A stretch of DNA of 64,000 bases, from the NCBI GenBank assembly GCA_020636435.1, contig JACJXX010000001.1, positions 3,985,001 through 4,049,000 of the forward strand, in the 5' to 3' direction. Below the pieces are notes generated by a model that saw nothing but the letters and a program-made list of their open reading frames with translations, searched no databases and was not told the DNA's origin. The position numbers and the translations under genes were made by a program. Shown in pieces: positions 31,503 through 40,148 of the stretch (position 1 is its first letter; every line of letters starts with the position of its first letter). This DNA is from Lewinellaceae bacterium. GTDB lineage: Bacteria > Bacteroidota > Bacteroidia > Chitinophagales > Saprospiraceae.

Positions 31503-31538
31503 ATTACACAATTTCGGCAAATGGTTACATCATTCACA
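31503..31538 (-). promoter_or_regulatory. regulon motif copy d, promoter of csbD-like gene
   Basis: ATTACACAATTT and GTTACATCATTC, 21 bp apart, then ACA. CTTTC follows after 24 nt, within TACCTTTC, a 7/8 match to TAnnTTTG. Confidence 0.75.
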
Positions 31539-31599
31539 CATATTGTATCCGATGGCGGCTGGCATACCACGTCGCCAGAATTAAGAGCATTTTGGGCTT

Positions 31600-31706
31600 C
31601 CGTCTAAGGTTGGACAGTAAGCTACGGGGGCATGTACGTTGTACGAGCCAATGGCAGCCCTTGGGTGTGTACGATGTACGAGGCTGTCCAATGTTAGACG
31701 GGTGGC
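31600..31706. repeat. GTCTAA-palindrome interspersed element, copy 2
   Basis: About 107 bp. Left end CCGTCTAAGGTTGGACAG; reverse complement of the right end CCGTCTAACATTGGACAG (16 of 18 identical). Internal GTACGTTGTACGAG and GTACGATGTACGAG stems. It ends 9 bp from the stop codon of the PAS protein. Confidence 0.7.
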
Positions 31707-31714
31707 CCACATTT

Positions 31715-32275
31715 TCAGAGGCCCTGCTTTTTGAAACCTGAAACATCGACCAACGATAAAAGGCATTCCCGCTCTTTATCAGTGACTACGCCTTCCATAT
31801 AAACAGGGCATAATAACTTTTCATTATAACCAAGCACCACCTCGCACGATTCTTTTGAATTGCTGGTATATACCTTACGGAAAAAATCGTTGAACACAGG
31901 CAGTGAATTTTTGGAAATGAACAGTTTAAAATTGCTGTTTATCAAGCTATATCGTTTTTCACCGAGCATTTCGGCGGCCGTGAAGTTAAGTTCACAGATA
32001 CTGCCTTCGCCATCGAGCGTTAAATAGCCCATAGGGGCCAAATCGTACAAGATGGTGTATTTTTTAAGCGCCGCTTCTGCTGCTTCGTATGCCTGCTGCA
32101 ACGCTTCGTTTTGCATTTCCAATTCTATCTGGTGCACCTGCAGTTCGTGCAGAAGCTTTTTCAGGTCAGTTTCCTTCACCTGCTCGTTCATTTCTTCATG
32201 CTCCTCTTTCAGTTTTTCTTCGGCTCTTGAGCGCAGCACTTGGCCATCTGTATAATCCAGGTCTTCGTCAATCAT
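31715..32275 (-). CDS. PAS-domain protein, possibly truncated sensor
   Basis: 186 residues. An N-terminal coiled coil (about 15-75, EEKLKEEHEEMNEQVKETD ... QLVHQIELEMQNEAL-like) precedes one PAS domain (about 75-180; ILYDLAPMGYLTLDGEGSI, NFTAAEMLGEKR). The ORF ends right after the PAS beta-sheet (LLSLVDVSGFKKQGL). In relatives a histidine kinase or second module usually follows. Here a palindromic element lies immediately downstream, so truncation by the element is possible. Its start is 4 nt after the CheB-CheR gene stop, so the two are co-transcribed and probably work together. Confidence 0.7.
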   Translation of the reverse strand: MIDEDLDYTDGQVLRSRAEEKLKEEHEEMNEQVKETDLKKLLHELQVHQIELEMQNEALQQAYEAAEAALKKYTILYDLAPMGYLTLDGEGSICELNFTAAEMLGEKRYSLINSNFKLFISKNSLPVFNDFFRKVYTSNSKESCEVVLGYNEKLLCPVYMEGVVTDKERECLLSLVDVSGFKKQGL

Positions 32276-32279
32276 GGCG

Positions 32280-35204
32280 TTATTGTTTTTTTAGTGACAA
32301 AATCATCCCTACCGGTATTTTCAGGTTGTTCAGCAATACATGTACTGACCATTCAACAACCGGCAAATTGCCTCCGGCGGCCATTACCTGCAATTTTAAT
32401 TTTCCATCCTGCGTTTCATTCAGCAGCTTTTTCATCTCTTTTTCGGCCTTTTTCTGAGCCGGTTTAGGAATGTACGCCTGAATAAAATTATGGCCTGCAA
32501 TGTCGTTTCGCTTTTTGCCGAAAAACTTTTCAGCTTCAGGGTTAAACTCCAGTATTTTCCAGTCGGTTGATAATTTTATAATTACATCAGAAGATGAATT
32601 TAAGAGCAGGCGATTCATCTGCTCTGTTTCGTCTAATTTCAATTCCACCTGCTTGAGGTCGGAGAGGTTGATAAAAGTGATAACGAGGCCGTCTATCCTG
32701 TCATCGAAGGTCCGGTAGGGCATAATGCGAATGGCAAACCATCGCCCGTCTTTAGTAGGGATTTGTTTTTGCATAAACACAAGCGTCCTTAAAACTTCGA
32801 GGGCGTCGGCAGCCAATTCGGGGTATATAAGATCGGAAACCTGATCCGTAAAAGGCCTTCCAATATCGCTTTTAATGAGTTTGAAAATTTTGGTTGCCCG
32901 GTCGGTATAACGGCGGATATTCAGTTCTTTGTCGAGAAATAAAGTAGCAATATCGGTGCTGTTGAGCAGGTTTTTCATATCGTTGTCTACCCGCGAAAAA
33001 TCATCTATCTTCGACTGCAATTCAGCGTTCAACGTTTGAAGTTCTTCATTCATGCTTTGCATCTCTTCTTTTGAAGTTGTAAGTTCTTCATTGGTTGATT
33101 GCAGTTCTTCGTTGGTTGATTGCAATTCCTCGTTAGTCGTTTTCAATTCTTCCTCGGAAGTCTGCATTTCTTCGAGGGTGCTCTGCATTTCTTCCCGCAA
33201 GCGTTGCAGCTCTCTTTCCAACTTCGAATTCTCTATATTGTTTAATGACTTCTTTCCTGCGTTATTAAGTAGTTTGATGTTGTCATTATCCGGCACATCA
33301 GTAAAAACGATCATTACCTTACCGTTTAAGGGCGCTGGTTTGTCAATCCATTGAATAGTAACATTTATGGTTTCCCTATCACCATTAGTAACCACTTTGA
33401 TATGGTGTAAAACAACCGTTTTCTTTGTTTTGACAGCTTTCCGGAAGGCAGCGGGAAATTCGTTGCGCAAGCCTTCGCGCAGCATGGCAAAAATATTCAG
33501 GTTGGCTTTTCCAACGGAAGGTTCCAGGTATTTTCCCGTACGCCCGCTGGTGTAAATGATGTCGCCATGTTCATTCACCAAAACACCGATGGGGGAAAAA
33601 TGTTGCAACAGCAACTGATCGGCAAACGTTTGGATGTTCTGGTTTGATTTGGCAGAAATTCGTTTTTCAACAGTATCGGGCCTGGCCCGGGAAAATGAAG
33701 CAGGGAAATCAATTAATTCAGGCGCTGTGATGGTATCGGAGCGTTTGTAAATTTTCAATTTGGCATCCACCGGTGTAAAAAGAGCGCTCTGTGTTCCCGG
33801 CGTTTCGGAACTTCCCAGCACCATAATCCCTTCCGGATTAATGCAAAAGTAAAACAGCCCCAGCAATTTCTTTTGCAATTCGGTATCCAGGTAAATAAGC
33901 AGGTTGCGGCACGAAAGGATATCGATCTTGGTGAAAGGCGGATGCATGATGATGTTGTGTTGTGCAAACACAATCATTTCTCTTATTTCAGTACTGACGC
34001 GATAGCCATCATCGGTTGGCATGAAAAAGCGGTTGAGGCGCTCCGGCGATACATCAGAGGCAATACTTGCAGGAAACAGGCCTTTTCGGGCGGTCTCAAT
34101 AGCATCCATATCGAGGTCGGTTGCAAATATCTGCAACGAAAAGCCTCTGTTCGGATTGGTTTTTTCAAGCGCTTCTTTGAACACGATGGCTAATGAATAG
34201 GCTTCTTCCCCGGTGGAACACCCCGGTATCCATGCCCGCATAGTTGTTGTATCGGCTTGCAGCTTGGCGATCCTATTGGGAATAACCTCCTTTTTCAACT
34301 TATCCCATATTAAAGCATCGCGAAAAAAATTAGTGACGCCGATCAGCAACTCTTTAAAAAGGATCTCTCCTTCTTTTTGATTTTCCTGTAAAAAGTGGAC
34401 GTAAGAAGCTATTTTATCAATTTGATGAACTTCCATTCGCCTTTCGATGCGGCGGTACATCGTATTTTTTTTATAGAGCGAAAAGTCGTTGCCGGTATAG
34501 GTCCTCAGCAGGAGAATGATTTTTTCGAGCGCGCTTTTGTCTTTAACCTCCGGCGCCGGCGGTGATTTGACGACAGAGATGTGTTTAAGGATCGAAATGA
34601 GTTTTTCGGGCAACTCGCTGGCGGGGGCTACCACATCGGCCAGCACAGCATCGACGGCATTTCGGGGCATGCTGTCAAACCTTGCTGTTTCTGGTTCCTG
34701 CACCATCACGATCCCGTTTTTTTCTTTGATGGCCTGGATTCCCAAACTGCCGTCGGCGCCCATGCCCGAAAGGATAATACCGACGGCAAGCTCTTTTTGG
34801 TCGTCGGCAAGCGAGCGCAGGAAAAAATCAATCGGAAGGCGCAGCCCTCTTGTTTCTGCTGGTTCAAAAAGGTAAAGCGCTCCTTTTAATATCGACATGC
34901 TCTTGTTGGGGGGAATGACATATACGCAGTTGGGCTTTACGGCCATACGGTCTTTTACCTGAAAAACCGCTAAATTGGATGTTCGCTGAAGCAATTCCGG
35001 CAACATGCCTTTTTGGGTCGGATCAAGATGTTGGATAACAACATACGCCATCCCGCTATTTGGAGGCACATGGCCCAGAAATTGCTCCAGTGCTTCAAGC
35101 CCGCCGGCCGATGCGCCAATACCAACTATTGGAAACTGGCCGGTATCCGGATCAGCCGTTTTTTCTTTTAAAGATACCGTCGGTTTCCCTTTATTTGGTT
35201 TCAT
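32280..35204 (-). CDS. CheB-CheR fusion with coiled coil and two PAS domains
   Basis: 974 residues from the ATG at 35204 (MKPNKGKPTVSLKEK); a GTG ten codons upstream is possible. A CheB methylesterase-like domain at about 25-205 shows S, H and D catalytic landmarks (GIGASAGGLEAL, VIQHLDPTQ, GMGADGSLG). A CheR methyltransferase domain at about 214-480 follows (MYRRIERRM, IPGCSTGEEAYSLAI, CRNLLIYLD, GSSETPG). A long heptad coiled coil at about 665-740 (repeats of EELQSTN) comes next, then two PAS domains to the end. This architecture is found outside chemotaxis operons as a stand-alone signalling protein. No other che genes are in the window. It forms an operon with the PAS protein. Confidence 0.88.
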   Translation of the reverse strand: MKPNKGKPTVSLKEKTADPDTGQFPIVGIGASAGGLEALEQFLGHVPPNSGMAYVVIQHLDPTQKGMLPELLQRTSNLAVFQVKDRMAVKPNCVYVIPPNKSMSILKGALYLFEPAETRGLRLPIDFFLRSLADDQKELAVGIILSGMGADGSLGIQAIKEKNGIVMVQEPETARFDSMPRNAVDAVLADVVAPASELPEKLISILKHISVVKSPPAPEVKDKSALEKIILLLRTYTGNDFSLYKKNTMYRRIERRMEVHQIDKIASYVHFLQENQKEGEILFKELLIGVTNFFRDALIWDKLKKEVIPNRIAKLQADTTTMRAWIPGCSTGEEAYSLAIVFKEALEKTNPNRGFSLQIFATDLDMDAIETARKGLFPASIASDVSPERLNRFFMPTDDGYRVSTEIREMIVFAQHNIIMHPPFTKIDILSCRNLLIYLDTELQKKLLGLFYFCINPEGIMVLGSSETPGTQSALFTPVDAKLKIYKRSDTITAPELIDFPASFSRARPDTVEKRISAKSNQNIQTFADQLLLQHFSPIGVLVNEHGDIIYTSGRTGKYLEPSVGKANLNIFAMLREGLRNEFPAAFRKAVKTKKTVVLHHIKVVTNGDRETINVTIQWIDKPAPLNGKVMIVFTDVPDNDNIKLLNNAGKKSLNNIENSKLERELQRLREEMQSTLEEMQTSEEELKTTNEELQSTNEELQSTNEELTTSKEEMQSMNEELQTLNAELQSKIDDFSRVDNDMKNLLNSTDIATLFLDKELNIRRYTDRATKIFKLIKSDIGRPFTDQVSDLIYPELAADALEVLRTLVFMQKQIPTKDGRWFAIRIMPYRTFDDRIDGLVITFINLSDLKQVELKLDETEQMNRLLLNSSSDVIIKLSTDWKILEFNPEAEKFFGKKRNDIAGHNFIQAYIPKPAQKKAEKEMKKLLNETQDGKLKLQVMAAGGNLPVVEWSVHVLLNNLKIPVGMILSLKKQ

Positions 35205-35309
35205 AAGCGGTATTTTACCATCTGTAGAAAACACAATAACGCAATATCTGATTACATGTCAAAAGGAATTTACCCTTTTGCAGCTCAAAGATTGGCCTCC
35301 AAACAAGTT

Positions 35310-35426
35310 CTAACACTGCCCGAGCACCATCCAAATAATAATAAATATGGCAACGGTGCTTATACAGCCGCCACCTAATTTTTTTGCGCCGTAACCCGAA
35401 ATCAGTCCTCTGAATAAGTTATTCAT
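35310..35426 (-). CDS. 38-residue single-pass membrane protein
   Basis: ATG at 35426, stop at 35310. The product begins MNNLFRGLISGYGAKKLGGG and continues CISTVAIFIIIWMVLGQC. A short amphipathic N-terminus with a GAKK/GGG turn is followed by one transmembrane helix at about 22-35 and a terminal cysteine. It resembles the tiny inner-membrane stress proteins common in Bacteroidota. It is short, so support is codon structure and the clear membrane segment only. It lies between the CheB-CheR gene and the glycosyltransferase operon. Confidence 0.55.
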   Translation of the reverse strand: MNNLFRGLISGYGAKKLGGGCISTVAIFIIIWMVLGQC

Positions 35427-35447
35427 AAAATCTTAATTATTTTGGTA

Positions 35448-35529
35448 GTGGGTTAAATCCGTTGATCCATCCAGCGGACCTGGAGGTCCGCTCTCCATGT
35501 GCGCTGCAATTTCAACGGATTTAACCCAC
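35448..35529. repeat. 18-bp inverted repeat enclosing a GCGGACCT palindrome
   Basis: GTGGGTTAAATCCGTTGA (35448-35465) pairs perfectly with 35512-35529. Inside, 35473-35492 is a palindrome with the core GCGGACCTGGAGGTCCGC shared with the cluster at 7.8-7.9 kb. It starts right behind the stop of the glycosyltransferase gene (35535) and could serve as its transcript end. Confidence 0.7.
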
Positions 35530-35534
35530 CCCCA

Positions 35535-36677
35535 TTATTTTATACCCAATTTATCGTTCATGATCTCCACAAACCGTTTGGCAACCACGCGGTAGTCGAA
35601 ATGTTCCACTACCCGCTCTCTGCCAGCCTTGCCCAACTTTTCCCGCAGTGCTGCATCAGTCATCAAAGCCATCAAATGCCTGGCAATATCATGGACACTT
35701 GCACGATAATCCACTGTCCGTGGCGTTTTAAAGATCACTTTATGCTGATCTTCAAAACCGGATTCATCCCCAAGTATTACTTCGTTCACGACAATTTTCT
35801 GCGCCACCTTGGCCAGCAATGCCGTTTCGCCATGGATAAGGGTATCCAGCATGCCCATCGCCTTAAGGCCAATAACCGGTTTTTCGCAAGCGCCCGCTTC
35901 CACTTGTGGCATTCCAAAGCCTTCAAGGCGGGAAGGGGCTGCGTAGATATCACAGGCCCCAATCAGGTAAGGCATGAAATTTCGGGAGATGGTATTGGTT
36001 GCATAGGTGATATTTTTTTCAATGCCCAGTTGCGCCGCCATTTCCAGGTCGATCTGGTTTTGGATTTTGGTTCGCGGCTGGGGCCATACTTTGCATACAT
36101 ATTTCCAATCGGGCGCTTTTGTGTCAATGATAGCCAGCGCCTGCATTACTTCCTGCGCGCCTTTTGATGCAGCGTCGCCGCCAACGGTGAGGATCATTAA
36201 CTGTTCGGGTGAAATACCCAGCGCTTCCCGAACGGCCGAAATTTTCGGATCGTCTCTAGGGCGAGGGATAAAAGCATCGGTATCGCAGCCTACCGGCAGC
36301 ACCTCAATTTTATCGCCGTTTATCCCGTCGCGGACGTACATATCCTTTACCCAATTCGAGGTTACAAGGATCAATGGAAGGGCATTCAGCACTTCCTGAT
36401 AGTTGGCGATATAACCATCGGCAACCAACCAGGGTACCGGCTGCACGCCATACCGCTGCGGGTGAAGCACCAATTGCGGCGTGTGCCCCCAATACCCTAC
36501 CCCAACCACAACATCGGGCTCAAACCAGCGATAATACCACTCCTTCTCCTGTGCAGATTCGAAGTGGACAGCATGGGCGTCGACGCCCATTTCAAGCAGG
36601 CCTCTGTAAAGAAGGTCTCCCTGGGTTGCCAAGCCTCCGGGTGAGGGAGGATAATCATATAATACCAATGCTTTCAT
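35535..36677 (-). CDS. GT4-family glycosyltransferase
   Basis: 380 residues, cytoplasmic. N-terminal Rossmann-like domain (MKALVLYDYPPSPGGLATQ) and C-terminal nucleotide-sugar domain (MILTVGGDAASKGAQEVMQA; SRLEGFGMPQVEAGACEKPV with the E-x7-E motif), typical GT-B fold GT4 enzymes. It is the last gene of a three-gene operon (fusion glycosyltransferase, PIG-L hydrolase, this gene) with 4-bp overlap to the PIG-L gene. Donor and acceptor cannot be inferred. With the PIG-L deacetylase it may build or modify a glycoside or surface glycan under stress. Confidence 0.85.
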   Translation of the reverse strand: MKALVLYDYPPSPGGLATQGDLLYRGLLEMGVDAHAVHFESAQEKEWYYRWFEPDVVVGVGYWGHTPQLVLHPQRYGVQPVPWLVADGYIANYQEVLNALPLILVTSNWVKDMYVRDGINGDKIEVLPVGCDTDAFIPRPRDDPKISAVREALGISPEQLMILTVGGDAASKGAQEVMQALAIIDTKAPDWKYVCKVWPQPRTKIQNQIDLEMAAQLGIEKNITYATNTISRNFMPYLIGACDIYAAPSRLEGFGMPQVEAGACEKPVIGLKAMGMLDTLIHGETALLAKVAQKIVVNEVILGDESGFEDQHKVIFKTPRTVDYRASVHDIARHLMALMTDAALREKLGKAGRERVVEHFDYRVVAKRFVEIMNDKLGIK

Positions 36678-37303
36678 ATTAAAACACCTCCATTGTTAAG
36701 CCATTTTATGGCATCATCCGAATTTGAAAATTGCCAGAATGCTTCGGCCCTGGGGGTTGTTTCCGCTTCGAAGCTGGTTTTTTCAAATCCATAGGTTTCG
36801 GTAATTAAACTGTATTTTTTTAGCCAGATTTGTTTGCTGAGTTTTTGGTGAATAGCAGCGTTTTCAAACGGTTTGGGAAGATATTCCCTGCCGCCATCTT
36901 CATAAGCAAAGGCCCAGAGTTCGTCGGCAGCTATTTTGCCGGCATGCCAGAGTTGAATGACGGCTTTGCTGACTTCCTCATGCCGGAGATGCCGGGTATA
37001 TTCTCCGGAAGGATTGTGCGTAATGACCAGGCCGAAATGTTTTGGAGGCAACAAGTCCAGGATAACCCGCTCCACCGCTGCTTCCTCCAACGGCCTTTGA
37101 TCAGGCCCGTCGTCAAGACAGCCCATGGCCCCTTCCGATTTAAGCACTTTTAATGCATTGTAAAACCTGGGGGCGCGGCCGGTATCATTCCCCCGGCACA
37201 GAGAAACAATAAAACAATCCCACGAAGGATGGCTCAGTATGGTCCCGCCGGCCCATAAGGTTTCATCATCGGGATGGGCCACGATTATAGCTACCGGCTT
37301 CAT
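36674..37303 (-). CDS. PIG-L family deacetylase (LmbE-like)
   Basis: 209 residues from the ATG at 37303; an in-frame GTG five codons upstream overlaps the preceding gene and is less likely. Zinc-site motifs: AHPDDE at residues 9-14, a later GEYTRHLRHEEVSKAV segment supplying the H-x-x-H-like ligand pair. Family members remove N-acetyl groups from GlcNAc-type sugars (GlcNAc-PI, bacillithiol, mycothiol or antibiotic intermediates). The start lies 4 nt after the upstream stop and the end overlaps the next gene by 4 bp, so translation is coupled in the operon. Confidence 0.88.
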   Translation of the reverse strand: MKPVAIIVAHPDDETLWAGGTILSHPSWDCFIVSLCRGNDTGRAPRFYNALKVLKSEGAMGCLDDGPDQRPLEEAAVERVILDLLPPKHFGLVITHNPSGEYTRHLRHEEVSKAVIQLWHAGKIAADELWAFAYEDGGREYLPKPFENAAIHQKLSKQIWLKKYSLITETYGFEKTSFEAETTPRAEAFWQFSNSDDAIKWLNNGGVLI

Positions 37304-37307
37304 AGGT

Positions 37308-39674
37308 TCACCTTTCACTTTTATACTGTTCTATGGTCAATCGGGCCATCAAATAACATACCGTTGACTCCGCGCCCTGATTGAGGTTCACATACGTTTC
37401 CTCCAGCCCGTCGTAACAGCCGCCGGTGCAGGGGTTATAAATAATTTGGTGCAAACGGTTGTCCCCCAAAAACCAGTTGAATGCCGTTTTCATCTTTTTA
37501 CGATATTCTTCATTCTGGAATGCGTCGTAAAATTGGCTTAACGCCAAAATCGTATAGGCCACATCAATGGGTTGTTCGCCCACCGGCCCTGCTTCCTGCC
37601 CTTTGTGCAACCAGTTTTTGTTGGAGATGACTTCTATCCCGTTTTTGTTAAAGGTTTGGGCCAACAGAAAATCAAACGAAGACAGGGCGATATCTTTGTA
37701 GGCCAGGTTTCCTGTTTCCAGCCAGGCGTACAACATCGCTTCGGGTAATATGCTGTTGGCATAGGTCAGGTAACTTTCGTACCACTGCCAATCCTGCTCC
37801 GATTCATGGCGGTACATTTGAACCAACCGGTCAGCCAATATTTTTATGAGGCTGGAATTTTCGGGTGATTTTTTTCCGAGGTTGCAGTAATACAAACCTT
37901 TCAGGGCAAAAGCCATGGCGCGGGTGGAATGCATCATTTTTATCCGGGGCAATGCCTGCTGCAGCACGCCTTCAGCGGTTGCGAGTAAATCTGCAGGCAA
38001 TAAAGCGCGCCTGGAAAGCAAATATCCCAAAGCCCAGATGGTTCTTCCGTTGGCGTCAGCCAGGTTGGTGGCATTATTTTGTTCGGTGAATCTTTGTTTC
38101 TGATCCACATAATTTAAAAAGTTTCCTTCGGGCTGCTGGCAATACTTTATAAAATTCAGATAAGTACGCAGGTATTCCACATCCCCTTCATCGCCGGTCA
38201 ATTCATAGTGCATGCACATAGCGATCATCGCCCGTGCATTATCATCCACAGTGTAGCCGGAATCGATATCCGGCTGATTGATCTTTGAAAACTGGATGAT
38301 CCCCACATCCGTGGTCATTTTTTTTAAATGCGCCAGGTTGATTGGGGGCAGGCGATATTGCAAGGAGATATTTTCGGACCGATAGAATAGGGCCTTCGTA
38401 TTTGCTGCCGTCCCGTTCACCCTATTCGTTTGTCCGGCTATGCTGTGGAAGAGCAGGGCATGGGCAATGGCTGCGTTTTCCCAGGCCGTTGGAGCGATGC
38501 GCTGCAAGGTGCCCGAGCTGAACGCGGCCCTTAATGGCTCATCGCTCATTAACCGGTTGACGGCATCCGCCAACTGTTGCGGGTTTTGAAAATCAATAAG
38601 GATGCCGGTATCCTTGCGCAGCACCTCCTGCGCATGCGGGATAGGCGTAGAAATGATCGGGCAGGCGCAACTCATCGCATAAGAAAAGGTGCCGCTCACC
38701 GCCTGGTTGGGGTCGTTGGAAGTAAACAGGTAAATATCGGTGAGTTGCAAATACTCCAGCAAATCCTGCAAAGGGAGATACCGGTTGACAAATTTTACAT
38801 GATGCTGGAGGTTTAACGCGGCAACTTTCTCCTCCATCCCGTCGCGGTATTTTTCCCCTTCCGAGCTGAGCACTCCGGGATGGGTTTTGCCAATGGCCAG
38901 AAATATCACATCCGGGTTTATTTTGATGATGGCCGGCAAGGCGTCCAGCGTAGTTTCTATACCCTTTCCTGAACTGAGCAGCCCGAAAGTGGAAAGCACT
39001 TTCCGGCCGGTTAATCCGTATTTATCTTTCAGGGACGCTTTATCTAAATGCGGCACCAGGTGGGTGCCATGGGCAATGACCGCGATTTTCTCAGGCGGCA
39101 CGTCATAATCCTCTCTCAATACCTGCGCCGAATTTTTGGTCATCACGATAATGGAGGCACAGGCCGCTGCTATTTCCCGGACTTTTTCTCTTAAGGATTC
39201 ATTGGGGTGAGGCAGCACGGTATGAAAAACGATGATGGCGGGTTTGGCAAGCCGGTACAAAAAGGGTAGAAAAGCATCTTCGCCTTCATAAGGAAAAAAA
39301 CCAAACTCATGCTGTACCAGTACGATCTCGATGTGCTCGTCGACATTAATGGCCTGGGCCAATTCAACATAACGGGGCAGGTCATTGGTATCGAGGGTAT
39401 ATTTCACTTCATCCGGGTAAATGCGGTTTGGATTTCCGGATTCCAGCGCGCAGACTTTGAGGGAGAAGGAATTGGTGAATTTATTGTTGAGCGCTTTTAT
39501 CAAATCCAGCGAATAGGTTGCAATGCCACATTCCCTTGGAGGATAGGAAGTGATGAATAATATTTCGGGCAGGCCGTCAACGGGAAGCTGTTTTTCCTTA
39601 TCGTTTCCTAAAATAGCCTTTGGGAATGAACTTAATACATCTTCTCCAGTGATAGCAACGATTTCATTTTTCAT
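37308..39674 (-). CDS. GT4 glycosyltransferase fused to an (alpha/alpha)6 glycosidase-like domain
   Basis: 788 residues. Residues about 30-400 are a GT-B glycosyltransferase (ILFITSYPPRECGIATYSLD, VLVQHEFGFFPYEGEDAF, VLSTFGLLSSGKGIETTLDA, SGTFSYAMSCACPIISTPIP). Residues about 445-780 form a helical toroid (GYTVDDNARAMIAMCMHYEL, NLADANGRTIWALGYLLSR, EQDWQWYESYLTYANSILPE, EEYRKKMKTAFNWFLGDNRL), related to glycosidase or phosphorylase folds. A transferase and a trimming or processing domain in one chain suggest assembly of a defined oligosaccharide. First gene of the operon. Motif copy e lies 159 nt upstream, and the start is preceded by AATATTAAGAAA, as in csbD. Confidence 0.8.
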   Translation of the reverse strand: MKNEIVAITGEDVLSSFPKAILGNDKEKQLPVDGLPEILFITSYPPRECGIATYSLDLIKALNNKFTNSFSLKVCALESGNPNRIYPDEVKYTLDTNDLPRYVELAQAINVDEHIEIVLVQHEFGFFPYEGEDAFLPFLYRLAKPAIIVFHTVLPHPNESLREKVREIAAACASIIVMTKNSAQVLREDYDVPPEKIAVIAHGTHLVPHLDKASLKDKYGLTGRKVLSTFGLLSSGKGIETTLDALPAIIKINPDVIFLAIGKTHPGVLSSEGEKYRDGMEEKVAALNLQHHVKFVNRYLPLQDLLEYLQLTDIYLFTSNDPNQAVSGTFSYAMSCACPIISTPIPHAQEVLRKDTGILIDFQNPQQLADAVNRLMSDEPLRAAFSSGTLQRIAPTAWENAAIAHALLFHSIAGQTNRVNGTAANTKALFYRSENISLQYRLPPINLAHLKKMTTDVGIIQFSKINQPDIDSGYTVDDNARAMIAMCMHYELTGDEGDVEYLRTYLNFIKYCQQPEGNFLNYVDQKQRFTEQNNATNLADANGRTIWALGYLLSRRALLPADLLATAEGVLQQALPRIKMMHSTRAMAFALKGLYYCNLGKKSPENSSLIKILADRLVQMYRHESEQDWQWYESYLTYANSILPEAMLYAWLETGNLAYKDIALSSFDFLLAQTFNKNGIEVISNKNWLHKGQEAGPVGEQPIDVAYTILALSQFYDAFQNEEYRKKMKTAFNWFLGDNRLHQIIYNPCTGGCYDGLEETYVNLNQGAESTVCYLMARLTIEQYKSER

Positions 39675-39833
39675 TTTCTTAATATTGAGCGTACGAACAA
39701 CGCTGTAATGGCGCCTCCTTTGCGGACATGGGTAACGGCAGGAGAAATGGGAAAATTATTATCAACACAAGCTCGTAAACGGTGCCGTCGAATGCCGGCT
39801 ACAATAAAAATAAGGCCATGGGGAGGAATGGTT

Positions 39834-39869
39834 GTTACACAATCCTTAAAAAAAGTTGCATCATTCACA
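39834..39869 (-). promoter_or_regulatory. regulon motif copy e, promoter of the glycosyltransferase operon
   Basis: GTTACACAATCC and GTTGCATCATTC, 21 bp apart, then ACA. TTTTA follows after 24 nt inside TATTTTTA. The leader to the start at 39674 is longer (about 120 nt) than for the other copies. Confidence 0.7.
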
Positions 39870-39901
39870 GACGCCAATTAAGTTGGCATTTCCTCTATGG
39901 C

Positions 39902-39932
39902 AAAAAGCCGTCCTGAAATCTTTCAGGACGGC
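39902..39932 (-). terminator. intrinsic terminator after the coiled-coil lipoprotein gene
   Basis: On the minus strand, GCCGTCCTGAAA-GA-TTTCAGGACGGC followed by TTTTTG. It is 217 nt downstream of the stop at 40149 and just upstream of motif e. Confidence 0.8.
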
Positions 39933-40008
39933 CTCGGCTATTTGTTCATAGGATAAAAATTCTGGCGCCTAGGCGCCCAAATGTAGCTTGTATCCACTTA
40001 TTGTAACT

Positions 40009-40139
40009 ATTTAGCTCAGTTACGAAATGGCTTTTTCACCCTTTGTTTGCCCCATCCCTGAAGGGTGCAAAGGGCGAAAAAGCCTGGCCATCCTTTAGGG
40101 CCGAGGAAAAGCCAGGCGTTTTCGGCCGAGTAGCTAAAT
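40009..40139. repeat. possible long-hairpin element E6
   Basis: Outer ATTTAGCT / AGCTAAAT arms and an inner 17-bp inverted repeat with one mismatch (GGCTTTTTCACCCTTTG at 40029 with 40068-40084). The GAAAAAGCC stretch after a short stem resembles the centres of elements E4 and E5. Together with motif e and the terminator it fills the gene-free 39675-40148 stretch. Confidence 0.4.
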
Positions 40140-40148
40140 TGTACCCAA

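Noticed and set aside
31434..31520. Upstream extension of the CsbD protein by 29 residues
   Set aside because: It would start inside regulon motif copy d and add sequence foreign to CsbD; the ATG at 31433 gives the normal length.
35204..35290. Ninth regulon motif copy upstream of the CheB-CheR gene
   Set aside because: ATGTAAT and TTGTGT are present but two bases off the constant spacing and without the TTCACA end, so I do not count it.
35535..37303. Bacillithiol synthesis (BshA-BshB) from the GT4 plus PIG-L pair
   Set aside because: The glycosyltransferases do not look like BshA and one is fused to a hydrolase-like domain; no BshC is present.
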